DNA of 64,000 nucleotides from DASYPQ01 sp036006425 (GCA_036006425.1 DASYPQ010000021.1:124001-188000); one strand, 5' to 3'; numbered from the stretch's first letter, positions 8,589 through 18,247 are shown. Notes: generated from the sequence alone by a model not told the origin. Translations and numbers: made by a program.

Positions 8589-9079
8589 GTGTCGACCGGC
8601 GCAGGACTGCGCGGCGAGAGGACGAGCGCGCCGAGCCCGCTGACGAGCGCCCACGGAAGGAGGACGAACCAGCCCAGGAAGGGCATCACGAACGCGAGGC
8701 CGAGGACCATCCCGCCGCGCAGGAGGCGCCGCCAGGGCTGCGCCGCGTCGTGCGGCGACGGCATGCCGGAGCCGATCCGCAGCGCGAGACCGGCGGATCC
8801 GACGAGGCAGAGCAGTCCGACGAGGAGCAGGGCGCCGATCACGGGCAGCTGGACGACCGGGTGCGGGAGCGCCTTCGCGGCGGCGATCCCGATCCCGAGC
8901 GCCGGCAGCGCGATCACGACGCCGACGAGCGTCGAAGCGACCGGCCGCACGCCGTACGTCCCGCGACACCGCTCGACGAGCGACGGGAACAGCGCATAGG
9001 CACCGACCCAGTACGCGACGAGGACGCCGTAGGCTCCGAGGATGATCAGCGTCCAGAGCAGGATGTCGGCCATGATCAT
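8585..9079 (-). CDS. Integral membrane protein of unknown function
   Basis: A 164-residue hydrophobic protein with about four transmembrane helices (MADILLWTLIILGAYGVLV first, then three more). No catalytic motif is evident. The start MIM at 9079 overlaps the preceding gene's stop; an alternative ATG is 6 bases downstream. It lies between the putative sigma regulator and the DUF1800/DUF1501 pair, with overlaps on both sides, so it is part of the same operon. It may assist export or anchoring of that pair, but this is only inference from position. Confidence 0.78.
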   Translation of the reverse strand: MIMADILLWTLIILGAYGVLVAYWVGAYALFPSLVERCRGTYGVRPVASTLVGVVIALPALGIGIAAAKALPHPVVQLPVIGALLLVGLLCLVGSAGLALRIGSGMPSPHDAAQPWRRLLRGGMVLGLAFVMPFLGWFVLLPWALVSGLGALVLSPRSPAPVDT

Positions 9080-9459
9080 GGCTGGCTCTCCGTGGCAGCG
9101 GGTGAGAGGTCGAGGAACGAGAAGAGGTCCGGGATCGCCGCGAGCGTGCGCGACGCCGACGGCGGATGCGGAGGGCGCGGGATGCGGGTCGGAAGCACCG
9201 CGAGGTCGGCGCGCGCGCCGGCGAGCGCGTCGCGGAGCTCTGGCTGCCAGCGCACCAGCGATGCGAGCGCACACAAGAGCAGGGCCGCCAGCGCGAGAAG
9301 GCTCCCGCGCTCGACGCGCGTGAAGGGCCGCGGCTCCGGACGGTGACGCACGAGCGCCGCGAGCGCGCGCACGCGCTCCGGCGATGCGTCGTCGATCGGG
9401 GCGAGCGCTGGCCGGGCCGCGTCGACGAGGCGCCTCCAGCGATCGTCGAACTCAGCCAT
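9076..9459 (-). CDS. Single-pass membrane protein next to an ECF sigma factor (possible sigma regulator)
   Basis: A 127-residue protein with a cytoplasmic-looking N-terminal half (MAEFDDRWRRLVDAARP, then basic residues), one hydrophobic helix near residues 51-70 and a Pro-rich outer part. The ATG at 9459 overlaps the sigma gene's end by 8 bases. An anti-sigma factor commonly occupies this position and topology, so that is the first hypothesis, but no zinc-binding ZAS motif (His-x3-Cys-x2-Cys) is present. It may be an atypical regulator or simply a structural partner. Confidence 0.7.
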   Translation of the reverse strand: MAEFDDRWRRLVDAARPALAPIDDASPERVRALAALVRHRPEPRPFTRVERGSLLALAALLLCALASLVRWQPELRDALAGARADLAVLPTRIPRPPHPPSASRTLAAIPDLFSFLDLSPAATESQP

Positions 9460-10114
9460 CGGGGGTCTTCCTGCGCCGGCGCACCGCGGCGCGCAGGCGC
9501 ATCCGCGCGCGGAAGACACGGACGCGGACGAGCGCGACGCTCCAGCCCGTCAGCGCCGCGATCTCCGCCGGCGAACGCTGCTCGAGATCGCGGAGCGTCA
9601 ACACGAGGCGATCCGACGGCGGGAGCTCCGCGAGCAGCGCCTCGACGAGCTCGCGCGCGGCCGCTGCGTCGCCGGAGCCAGCCCCGCGCTCGTCGGCGAG
9701 CGTCTCGAGGCAGGCCTGCGCGCCGCGCGACAGCGGCACGCGGTCCCTCCGACGAGCCTCCGCGCGGAGCGCGTCGAGGCACGTGCGGACGGCGAGGCGC
9801 GAAAGCCAGGCCTCGAACGGCCGGCCGTCGCGGACCTCGTAGCGGGGGAGCATCACGAACATCTTGAGGAACACGTCCTGGACGAGATCGTCTTCGCCGT
9901 GCGACTTCGGCCGGTGGGAGCGCACGATCCTCGCCACGAGCGGGTGGCAGCGCGCGACCAGCGCGCGCGCCGCGTCCTGGTCCGCCGCGGCGACCCTGGA
10001 GAGGCAGTCGTCGAGGTCGAAGGGGTGCCGCGGCACGGAACTCCGGTCGGATCCCGCCACCGCACGCGAGAACGCCGCTCGAGAGTGTCGCGTTACAGGT
10101 TCCACCGGATTCAT
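9452..10114 (-). CDS. RNA polymerase ECF-type sigma factor
   Basis: A 220-residue sigma-70 family protein. Region 2 is visible as DLVQDVFLKMFVMLPRYEVR followed by PFEAWLSRLAVRTCLDALR. Region 4 is LPPSDRLVLTLRDLEQRS, then a helix-turn-helix (PAEIAALTGWSVALVRVRVF). The ATG at 10114 is preferred because an upstream in-frame start would run into the tRNA-Leu. It heads a five-gene minus-strand operon ending in DUF1800 and DUF1501, so those are its likely targets along with its own promoter. An N-terminal extension of about 40 residues precedes region 2. Confidence 0.9.
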   Translation of the reverse strand: MNPVEPVTRHSRAAFSRAVAGSDRSSVPRHPFDLDDCLSRVAAADQDAARALVARCHPLVARIVRSHRPKSHGEDDLVQDVFLKMFVMLPRYEVRDGRPFEAWLSRLAVRTCLDALRAEARRRDRVPLSRGAQACLETLADERGAGSGDAAAARELVEALLAELPPSDRLVLTLRDLEQRSPAEIAALTGWSVALVRVRVFRARMRLRAAVRRRRKTPDG

Positions 10115-10176
10115 GCGCGCTTCGGCCGTCGACCGCTTGCGGGCCCGGTGATCGCAAGAATAGGCTTCGCGTTTCC

Positions 10177-10262
10177 GCCGGGGTGGCGAAATGGCAGACG
10201 CGATGGATTCAAAATCCATTTCCCGCAAGGGAGTCGGGGTTCAAGTCCCCGCCTCGGCACCA
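10177..10262 (+). tRNA. tRNA-Leu (anticodon CAA)
   Basis: The cloverleaf can be folded by eye. A 7-bp acceptor stem (GCCGGGG with CCTCGGC, one G-U pair) flanks the gene, and the anticodon loop TTCAAAA has CAA at 10210-10212. There is a long variable arm typical of leucine tRNAs (class II), a TTCAA T-loop and an encoded CCA at 10260-10262. It reads UUG codons. It is divergent from the ECF sigma gene and sits 27 bases before the next plus-strand gene. No attachment-site duplication or integrase is seen beside it. Confidence 0.97.
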
Positions 10263-10289
10263 GCTTTCACGGACCCGCTCGCCCGGGCG

Positions 10290-10862
10290 ATGCTGCCAGT
10301 GCTGCTCCATCGGGTCGGCAACGCCTCGCAGCTCCTGACCGCGCTCGACGGGCTCCTCGAGGTCGATCCGCGCGCGCTCGAGACGCGTTCGGGCGATCTC
10401 GTCGCGGCGGGGGAGACCGTCGACGAGATCGGGTGGCTCCTCGCTCTCCTCGCGTCGGCCTCGGGGGCGCGCCTCCTGCTCGACCGGCGCGAGCGCGGCG
10501 GACTCGTCCCGGTCGTCGCGTGCGTGCGCGCGTGCCTGCGCCGCGAAGGCCGCGACCTCGCGGCACCCGCGCGCGCGCTCCCGGGTCTCGCGCCGGACGT
10601 CGGCGAAGGCTGGCAGCTCCCGTGGGGAGTCGGCTCGCTCCTCTATCTCGCCGGCCGGACGCAAGCTCCGCGCGCGGCGCTCGCGTGGACGGTCGCCGAG
10701 TCCGCGGACGGCTGGAGCCTCGCGTGCCCTGCGCCGCAGAGCGACGACGCCGCTCTCTTCGAGCGTTGGGTCGCGAAGCAGCTCGCGCCCGCCCGGTTCC
10801 TCGTCGACGACGCCGGCTGCGCGCTCGGGATTCCGCGCGCGTGGCTCAGGAGTCCGCCTTGA
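10290..10862 (+). CDS. Histidine-kinase-like (H-box) protein, degenerate
   Basis: A 190-residue protein whose N-terminus, LLHRVGNASQLLTALDGLLE, resembles the His-containing dimerisation helix of histidine kinases and phosphotransferases. No N-box or glycine-rich ATP lid follows, so it cannot be an ordinary active kinase. The C-terminal half has alternating strands that could be a degenerate ATPase fold, as in ChpT-like phosphotransferases. The ATG at 10290 is chosen because longer frames would start inside the tRNA. Its stop overlaps the TTG start of the NifU-type gene (TTGA). The functional call is tentative. Confidence 0.55.
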   Translation: MLPVLLHRVGNASQLLTALDGLLEVDPRALETRSGDLVAAGETVDEIGWLLALLASASGARLLLDRRERGGLVPVVACVRACLRREGRDLAAPARALPGLAPDVGEGWQLPWGVGSLLYLAGRTQAPRAALAWTVAESADGWSLACPAPQSDDAALFERWVAKQLAPARFLVDDAGCALGIPRAWLRSPP

Positions 10863-11140
10863 GCTGGCTCGCGCGCATCTTCGGCGCCGATCCCGCGACC
10901 CCGCCGTCCGGCGATCCGCAGCGCGTGCGGGAGGTCGAGGAGGTCCTCGAGGAGCTCCGGCCGATGCTCGCGATGGACGGCGGCGACTTTCGATTGCTCG
11001 GCGTCGAGGGCGGCCGCGTCGACCTGCGCGCCGAAGGAGCGTGCGCGGGATGTCACGCGCAAGCGGAGACGCTCTCGCAGGCCCTGGAGAAGCGCCTGCG
11101 AGAGCGGTGTCCTTGGATCGAGAGCGTCCGGTCGGTCTGA
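10859..11140 (+). CDS. NifU-type iron-sulfur scaffold domain protein
   Basis: A 93-residue protein made almost entirely of the NifU C-terminal domain (Nfu type), which binds and delivers Fe-S clusters. Signatures are EEVLEELRPMLAMDGGD and the cluster-binding CAGC motif (Cys-x-x-Cys). The TTG start at 10859 is supported by AGGAG six bases upstream and by overlap with the previous stop (TTGA). Co-translation with the H-box protein is implied. It may supply clusters to enzymes such as SdhB encoded nearby, which is an inference. Confidence 0.88.
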   Translation: MSWLARIFGADPATPPSGDPQRVREVEEVLEELRPMLAMDGGDFRLLGVEGGRVDLRAEGACAGCHAQAETLSQALEKRLRERCPWIESVRSV

Positions 11141-11145
11141 CCGGA

Positions 11146-12438
11146 TCAGTTGAACGCTGCGGTCGAGCTCCCGACGAAGAATCCGTTCGGATCCGCGACG
11201 AGCGCCTGGAAGACGCGCGTGCCCTGCAGACCGCCCGGGTTCTGGAACGTGAACGTCCCGTCGCCGTTCGCGTCGGTCGGGACCATCGTCAAGCGCCGCA
11301 CGTGCGCCATGTCGAGTCCGGTGTGGAGCAGGTACGTGCCCGTGTCGATCGTCTGCTCGTTCGGGTTGTAGGTGCTCGCGAGGCCGACGAGGATCTGGAG
11401 CGACGCGTTCGGGTACGCGCCGCGGACGCGGAACGTCACGGCACCGGGGCCCGAGAGCCCCGGTCCGCTCATCGACGCGAACGGCCTGCGCGTGCGCAGC
11501 GTGCGGATCTCGGACGTGTTCGCGATGTAGTCTGTGCCGCGGTACTTGAGGTTCACGCCGTTCGGCTGGAACGCCTGGAACGATCCCGGTCCGTGCGTCG
11601 GCAGGAGCTCGACGCCGCTCAGGTAGTCGAGGCTCTGCGCGACGCTCGCGACGAGTTGGCCGTGCGTGTCGAACTCGAACACTTCGCTCGTGCCCTGGTA
11701 GACCGGCGCCGCGACGAACAGGTGCCCGTACACCGGATCGAACGCCATCGAGCTCGCGGGCGCGATCCCCGGGACGAAGATCGAGGCGTTTCCGTCCGTC
11801 AGCGGAGTCCCGTTCGCGAGCTGCGCCTGCGTCCAGTGCAGGATCGGGCTCGGCGGGGGAGGGAAGGCGTCCGGGATCGAGCCGTAGAAGAGGTCGCCGT
11901 TCGCCGCGATCGCGAGCGGACCCGAAGGGCCCGTCAACGAGCCGATCGACGCGAGCGAGCCCGTAGCGAGATCGAGCCGGTAGAACTCGCTGCCGCAGCC
12001 GAACCCGCAGGGAGCCGCGCTCAGGATCACGTGGCCCGCGTCCTCGAACGCCGCGTCGAACGCGAAGTCGAGGTCGGCGATCACCGGCGCGCCGGTGCCC
12101 GCGAGATCGACGCGCCGGATCTTGCCGCGCGTGCTCTCTGCGACGAGGGCGTACGTGCCGGTCGGATCGAGCCGCACGAAGCTCGGGAAGACGAAGAAGG
12201 GCAGGGTCTCGTACGTCTGGATCAGCGTCCCGTCGTCGGCGACGAGGCGGATCACGACGCCGTCGAACTCGAGGCGATCTCCCGTCGCGAGCGTCGCGTA
12301 CGCGTCGGACGTGCCGACCGCGTGCGAGCCGGCGGGCAGGAGGCCGGGGATGGTGGTGTCGCTCGTGGCCGCGAAGGCGACCGCTGCGGGAGCGACGAAA
12401 AGGAATGCGAGCGCGCGAGAAACGATGGAACTCGACAT
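11146..12438 (-). CDS. Secreted beta-propeller-like protein under a cobalamin riboswitch
   Basis: A 430-residue exported protein. Residues 1-23 form a signal peptide (SRALAFLFVAPAAVAFAA). The body has repeated units ending in phrases such as RLDPTGTYALVAES, YRLDLATGSLASIG, AIAANGDLFYGS and EVFEFDTHGQLVASV, the repeating strand pattern of an NHL/SMP-30-type beta-propeller. The C-terminal 90 residues look like a separate beta-sandwich (DANGDGTFTFQNPGG). No enzyme motif is seen. The mRNA leader carries a cobalamin riboswitch. A role in B12 capture, like the unrelated or distantly related propeller BtuG of Bacteroides, is therefore a reasonable hypothesis but unproven. Confidence 0.8.
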   Translation of the reverse strand: MSSSIVSRALAFLFVAPAAVAFAATSDTTIPGLLPAGSHAVGTSDAYATLATGDRLEFDGVVIRLVADDGTLIQTYETLPFFVFPSFVRLDPTGTYALVAESTRGKIRRVDLAGTGAPVIADLDFAFDAAFEDAGHVILSAAPCGFGCGSEFYRLDLATGSLASIGSLTGPSGPLAIAANGDLFYGSIPDAFPPPPSPILHWTQAQLANGTPLTDGNASIFVPGIAPASSMAFDPVYGHLFVAAPVYQGTSEVFEFDTHGQLVASVAQSLDYLSGVELLPTHGPGSFQAFQPNGVNLKYRGTDYIANTSEIRTLRTRRPFASMSGPGLSGPGAVTFRVRGAYPNASLQILVGLASTYNPNEQTIDTGTYLLHTGLDMAHVRRLTMVPTDANGDGTFTFQNPGGLQGTRVFQALVADPNGFFVGSSTAAFN

Positions 12439-12564
12439 GGCAGATCTCCGTTCGATGGTTCGTCGAAGGGCCGGCCGCTCGGGGGGGAGTCGAGCCCCGG
12501 GCCGGAAGATCCGCGCATTTCGGGAGCCGACAGCCTTGCCGCGAGGCCAGCGGTGGAGCGAAGC
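12439..12564 (-). other. Leader between riboswitch and propeller gene
   Basis: This 126-base segment lies between the cobalamin aptamer and the ATG. It holds the hairpin at 12471-12505 and the ribosome site near 12446-12450. No open frame with coding character is seen on either strand. Confidence 0.7.
12471..12505 (-). promoter_or_regulatory. Strong hairpin between riboswitch and start codon (possible expression platform)
   Basis: In the leader of the propeller gene, CCGGCC and GGCCGG arms enclose a second GCTCG/CGAGC pairing. The hairpin ends 33 bases before the ATG, with the ribosome site (GGAG at 12446-12450) just beyond. There is no U-run after it, so it is not a classical terminator. 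It could control access to the ribosome site or serve Rho-dependent attenuation. The structure is read by eye. Confidence 0.45.
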
Positions 12565-12770
12565 GCGCCGGATATCCTGACTCGTCGGATCGCCCGTCAC
12601 TCCAGCCTTCCCAGGGACCCCTCGGACCCCAGTGACTTGCTCCGCGAAGGATCGCGGAGCTTCGGAAGCGACGGACACACGACTCACAGTGGCGGGACCG
12701 TGCAGGAATCACACCTGCTTTCCCGACCGCGCTCGCGGATTGGAAAGGAACGCAGGGACTGTACGCCGCC
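12565..12770 (-). ncRNA. Cobalamin (adenosylcobalamin-type) riboswitch
   Basis: On the minus strand the conserved boxes of the cobalamin aptamer occur in the right order and spacing. These are GGGAA then GGTGTGATTCC (12724-12706), CCCGCCACTGTGAG (12696-12683), AAGTCACTGG (around 12635), GGGAAGGC (12612-12605) and the closing GAGTCAGGATATCC (12583-12570). The CCGCCACTGTGAG and AGTCACTGG boxes are close to family consensus. The aptamer lies after cvpA and about 127 bases before the secreted propeller gene on the same strand. B12 binding would be expected to reduce expression of that gene. Confidence 0.93.
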
Positions 12771-12782
12771 CGCGCGAAAGCG

Positions 12783-13310
12783 TCAACGCGCCGGCGCGGA
12801 GTCCTTCCGGATCTCGCGCAGCGAATCCGCCGCGTGCGCGTCGAGGAGCCTCGGGAAGCGATCGCCGAGCCCTTCGAGCAGCGCCTGGCTGTGCGTCCCG
12901 TGGATCGTGTCCTTCGCCCACGCGATCGGCGCGAGCTGACACATGCACAAGAGGATCGCGACGTGGACGAGCAGGCCGGACGCGGATCCCGCGAGCGCGC
13001 CGCCCACGCGGTCGACCGCGCCGAGTTGCGCCGCCTCGAGCGTCGCCTTGCCGAGGCGCCCGATCAGCGAGAGGACGAGCATCATCGCGATGAGGATCGC
13101 GAGCCACGCGAGGCCGCTCGCGATCGACGGCGAGAGTCCGGGGAGCGCGCTCTCGAGTCCGGGCGCGATCCGGGGAGCGAGGGCCCGGGCGACCGAGACC
13201 GAGGCGACGATCCCGAGGAGGCGGACGAGCTGCCACCAGAGCCCTCGCCTCGCTCCGAGGACGAGGAACAGGACGACGAGAGTGATGCCGAGGAGATCGA
13301 TCCAGCGCAT
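12783..13310 (-). CDS. cvpA: CvpA family membrane protein
   Basis: A 175-residue inner-membrane protein with four hydrophobic helices. It starts MRWIDLLGITLVVLFLVLGARRG, the typical CvpA opening in which a short Asp-containing helix is followed by a Gly-Arg turn. The family is linked to envelope stress and colicin V production; its biochemical role is unsettled. The ATG at 13310 is 56 bases from the divergent plus-strand gene. Directly downstream on the same strand is the cobalamin riboswitch, so the next gene probably has its own promoter. Confidence 0.82.
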   Translation of the reverse strand: MRWIDLLGITLVVLFLVLGARRGLWWQLVRLLGIVASVSVARALAPRIAPGLESALPGLSPSIASGLAWLAILIAMMLVLSLIGRLGKATLEAAQLGAVDRVGGALAGSASGLLVHVAILLCMCQLAPIAWAKDTIHGTHSQALLEGLGDRFPRLLDAHAADSLREIRKDSAPAR

Positions 13311-13366
13311 GAGGGGCTCGGACTCGGCTACACTAGGGGATCCGGAAGCCGCCGGACAGGCCGCAG

Positions 13367-15037
13367 ATGACCGCCACCGAACCCGATCCGCTCGAGCCAG
13401 TCTTCGTCGCCCTCGAGGCGGCGATCGAAAGGGATCCGGGACTCTCGAAGGAGTTCCGCGCGAGCCGAGAGCTCTTCGGCCCGGGAGTCGGCGGCGAGTC
13501 CGAGCTCGCGGCGCGGCGCCACCTCGAGTGGTTCCTCCTCGAGAAGGTCCGCCCCGGACCCGACGAGGCGCGGATCGACGCGTTGATCGAGCAGTACACG
13601 CCGGACGACCTGCGACGCAGTCTCGCGGAGTCGACCGCGGGCGTGTTCGAGGTGACGCGCGTCGATCCCGGCCGCGGCGTCTCGCTCTGGGATCTCGCCG
13701 CGCTCCACGAGTACGCGGTCGACGAGGCCCTCGGCTCGCAGCTGCTGCGGCCCGGCGATCTGATCGCCGGACGGATCTTCCCGGTCGCGATCGACGGCGC
13801 GCCGCTGCACCGGCTCTCGCGCGCCGCGGCGATGTGGCGCGACCCGCGCCTGCTCGCCGCCGTAAAGAAGGACCTCGAGCACGCGCGGGAGATGCGCCCG
13901 GCGCACCTGCGCGGGACGCTGCGGCTCCGCCAGTCCGAGATCGAGGCGATGTTCCACACCGCGGTGCCGCGCACGGCCGAGCGCGCCGATCCTTTCGCGA
14001 GCGGAGACCAGCCCGTCGCCGACGCGCGCGCCGTGCTCGAAGCGGGCGGCCTGCACCCGAGCACGATCGAAGCGATGCTCGGCCGGCTCGCGCGCGAGGC
14101 GCCGGGACCGGCGTCGCTGCTTCCCGGCGCGTCGGACGCACTCGGCGAGATCCTCGAGGAGCTCGCGTTCGAGTCCAACGTCGACCTCGAGGCCGCGCGG
14201 CGCGCGCTGCTGCTCGCCTGGGTCGCGATCCACGCGAACGACGAGGCGGTGGCACCCGAGGCGGCGCCCGTCCCTGCAGCCGCCTCGGCGCGCGCGCCGA
14301 CCGACGTCGCGACGGCGATCGCCGAGTTCGACCGCAAGCGCGCCGAGGGCGTGCCGCTCGAAGCGGTCTTCGGGGAGCTCGAGCGCGATCTCGGACTCGC
14401 CGACGCCGCGCTCGAGGACGACGAGGACACGCCGGCGCCCGACTTCCCCGGTGTCGTCGGCGCGATGGTCGAGGAGTTCCTCTGGGACGAGCAGCGCGAG
14501 CACGGAGCCGACGCCGCGGCGCGCTTCGCCGGGCTGCGCGGCCTCGGCCGGTTCGCGGAAGGGATCGGCGTCTTCGAGAACCTGTCGGGGCGCGAGCTGA
14601 CGGCCTACGTCGCCCGCTGGATCCCGGAGAGCCGCGAGATCGTCGACGCGCAGGCCGTCCACGACCTGCTCGACGGGCTCGAACGGTTCTGCGCGTGGGC
14701 GCAGGCGAACCACGACGTGCCTCTCGCGGACCAGCTCGCGCCGGTGCTGGCCTCGCTGCACGAGTCCTTGCCGCGTCTCGTCGCGGCGAACCGGCTGTGC
14801 GCCGAACCGCGGCCGGACGGAGACGAGCAGTGGTTCGATCTCGTCGAGGCGCCGCAGGACGGCGCGGCGCGGCTGCGCGAGTGGAGCCGCGGCACGACGG
14901 AGGACTGGACGCTCGACCCGAAGCTCGACGAGCTCCTGCGCGCGGGCGACATCCTGCGCGGCCGCCGGACCGGCAAGGGGAAGCTCGGCGTGTCGGGCTG
15001 CTTCCCGGGAGCGATCCGGAGCCTCGAGTTGGCTTGA
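13367..15037 (+). CDS. Large cytoplasmic protein of unknown function
   Basis: A 556-residue acidic, mainly helical protein without signal peptide, membrane helix or recognisable nucleotide-binding motif. A basic patch around residues 145-185 (PLHRLSRAAAMWRDPRLLAAVKKDLE) stands out. A Pro/Ala-rich linker at about residues 295-315 separates two helical halves. I do not recognise the family. It is divergent from cvpA and followed by a short AT-rich promoter-like island before the MaoC gene, so it is probably monocistronic. Confidence 0.75.
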   Translation: MTATEPDPLEPVFVALEAAIERDPGLSKEFRASRELFGPGVGGESELAARRHLEWFLLEKVRPGPDEARIDALIEQYTPDDLRRSLAESTAGVFEVTRVDPGRGVSLWDLAALHEYAVDEALGSQLLRPGDLIAGRIFPVAIDGAPLHRLSRAAAMWRDPRLLAAVKKDLEHAREMRPAHLRGTLRLRQSEIEAMFHTAVPRTAERADPFASGDQPVADARAVLEAGGLHPSTIEAMLGRLAREAPGPASLLPGASDALGEILEELAFESNVDLEAARRALLLAWVAIHANDEAVAPEAAPVPAAASARAPTDVATAIAEFDRKRAEGVPLEAVFGELERDLGLADAALEDDEDTPAPDFPGVVGAMVEEFLWDEQREHGADAAARFAGLRGLGRFAEGIGVFENLSGRELTAYVARWIPESREIVDAQAVHDLLDGLERFCAWAQANHDVPLADQLAPVLASLHESLPRLVAANRLCAEPRPDGDEQWFDLVEAPQDGAARLREWSRGTTEDWTLDPKLDELLRAGDILRGRRTGKGKLGVSGCFPGAIRSLELA

Positions 15038-15061
15038 AGAGACGCAACTCGCCGTGCGCCT

Positions 15062-15112
15062 GCATGAAACTTGGTATGTCTGATAATGTACGTTCTGTAT
15101 CTATGAACGGAA
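15062..15112 (+). promoter_or_regulatory. AT-rich island with a short palindrome, probable promoter/operator for maoC-sdhCAB
   Basis: About 50 bases that are much richer in A+T than the surrounding sequence lie 28 bases before the MaoC ATG. They contain TTGGTA (15071-15076), TGATAATGT (15081-15089), TATCTAT (15098-15104) and a perfect inverted repeat CGTTC-9-GAACG (15091-15109). Spacing to a consensus sigma-70 promoter is not ideal, so the exact -35/-10 pair cannot be named. The palindrome could be an operator for a dimeric repressor. Confidence 0.5.
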
Positions 15113-15139
15113 CGCGGCCGGCGGCTACCTTCTCCCGCG

Positions 15140-15640
15140 ATGTCCGAGGCCCCTTCGCCGCGCGGCCGGTTCTTCGATCAGCTCGAGGTCGGCGAGCAGT
15201 TCACCTCCCAGGGCCGGACGATCACCGAGGCTGACGTCGTCCACTTCGCCGGCATCTCGGGCGACTACAACCCGCTTCACATCGACGAAGCCTACGCGTC
15301 CGGGACCGTCTTCCGCGCCCGGATCGCCCACGGGCTCCTCGTCCAGTCCGTCGCGAGCGGTCTCGCCTGGCAGCTCGGCCTGTTCGACGGCACGATCGCC
15401 GCGCTCAAGGAGATGGTGATCCGCTTCCAGAGCCCCGTGCTCTTCGGCGACACCGTCCGGATCGAGCTCCGCGTCGCGGAGAAGGATCCCGAGCCTTCGG
15501 CGCGCCGCGGCTGGGTCCGTTTCGACGCCCGCGTGGCGAACCAGCGCGGCGAGACGGTCATCGAAGGCTCCTGGACGACGCTCATGCACCGCAAGACCGA
15601 CCGACGCAGGGAGTTGACGCGCGAGCCCGCGTCCGGATGA
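15140..15640 (+). CDS. MaoC-like (R)-hydratase / dehydratase
   Basis: A 166-residue single hot-dog-fold protein. The hydratase 2 motif is intact: FAGISGDYNPLHIDEAYA, with the catalytic Asp and His, followed by RIAHGLL. Such enzymes hydrate enoyl-CoA to (R)-3-hydroxyacyl-CoA or act as related dehydratases. It is the first gene after the AT-rich promoter island and lies 13 bases before sdhC, so it may be co-expressed with succinate dehydrogenase. The substrate is not evident from sequence. Confidence 0.87.
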   Translation: MSEAPSPRGRFFDQLEVGEQFTSQGRTITEADVVHFAGISGDYNPLHIDEAYASGTVFRARIAHGLLVQSVASGLAWQLGLFDGTIAALKEMVIRFQSPVLFGDTVRIELRVAEKDPEPSARRGWVRFDARVANQRGETVIEGSWTTLMHRKTDRRRELTREPASG

Positions 15641-15653
15641 TGCGCGGCTTCGC

Positions 15654-16312
15654 ATGACCTGGCTCTCGCGCACGTTCTCGGGTTCGCTCGGCCGCAAGTA
15701 CTTGATGGCGGTGACCGGCCTCATGCTGGTCGGGTTCCTCGTCGTCCACCTGAGCGGTAACCTCCTGATCTTCGCGGGCAAGTCCGGCGCCGACTTCGAC
15801 GCGTACGCCGCGAAGCTCGACGGGAACCCGCTCCTGCCGATCGCCGAGATCGGTCTCGCCATCCTCTTCATCGCGCACATCGCGCTCGCGCTGCGCGTGA
15901 ACCTCGAGAACCGCGAGGCGCGCAGCCAGGGCTACGTCGTGCGCGCGAGCCTCGGCAAGAAGACGATCGCCTCGGCCTCGATGGTCGTCACGGGACTCGT
16001 CGTGCTCGTGTTCCTGCTGATCCACCTGTACGACTTCCGCGTCGGCAAGCTCTCCATGGAAGCTGGAGGCAGTCTCGCGGGCCTCGTCCGCAAGCGCCTC
16101 GCGACGCCGCTCGGCGCCGGCGTCTACCTCCTCGGCGTCATCGCGCTCTCGGTGCACCTGCGGCACGCCTTCCGGAGCGCGTTCCAGAGCCTCGGCGTCA
16201 ATCACCCCCGCCTGAATCCCCTCCTCGAGCGCGCGAGCTGGGCCGTCGCGGTCCTCTTCGGGCTCGGCTTCGCCTCGTTCCCGCTGTACTTCCTGCTCGC
16301 CGGAGGAGGCTC

Positions 16313-16316
<4 letters not shown>
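15654..16316 (+). CDS. sdhC: Succinate dehydrogenase/fumarate reductase cytochrome b subunit
   Basis: A 220-residue membrane anchor with five hydrophobic helices. Histidines in the right places for two b-type hemes are visible (VVHLSGN, IAHIALAL, LIHLYDF, SVHLRHAF). It is the single large anchor of the Bacillus/delta-proteobacterial/Bacteroidota type (type B), so no separate sdhD is needed. The last bases overlap the GTG start of sdhA. It links succinate oxidation to the quinone pool in the inner membrane. Confidence 0.93.

Positions 16317-18243
<1,927 letters not shown>

Positions 18244-18247
<4 letters not shown>

Noticed and set aside
10115..10228. Longer sigma factor start overlapping the tRNA
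   Set aside because: The extension would run antisense through the tRNA-Leu; the ATG at 10114 gives a complete sigma factor.
10160..10270. Integration site of a genomic island at tRNA-Leu
   Set aside because: No integrase, no direct repeat of the tRNA 3' end found nearby, and flanking genes look chromosomal.
10191..10289. N-terminal extension of the H-box protein starting inside the tRNA-Leu
   Set aside because: It would translate the tRNA gene itself; the first start after the tRNA (10290) fits the conserved helix.
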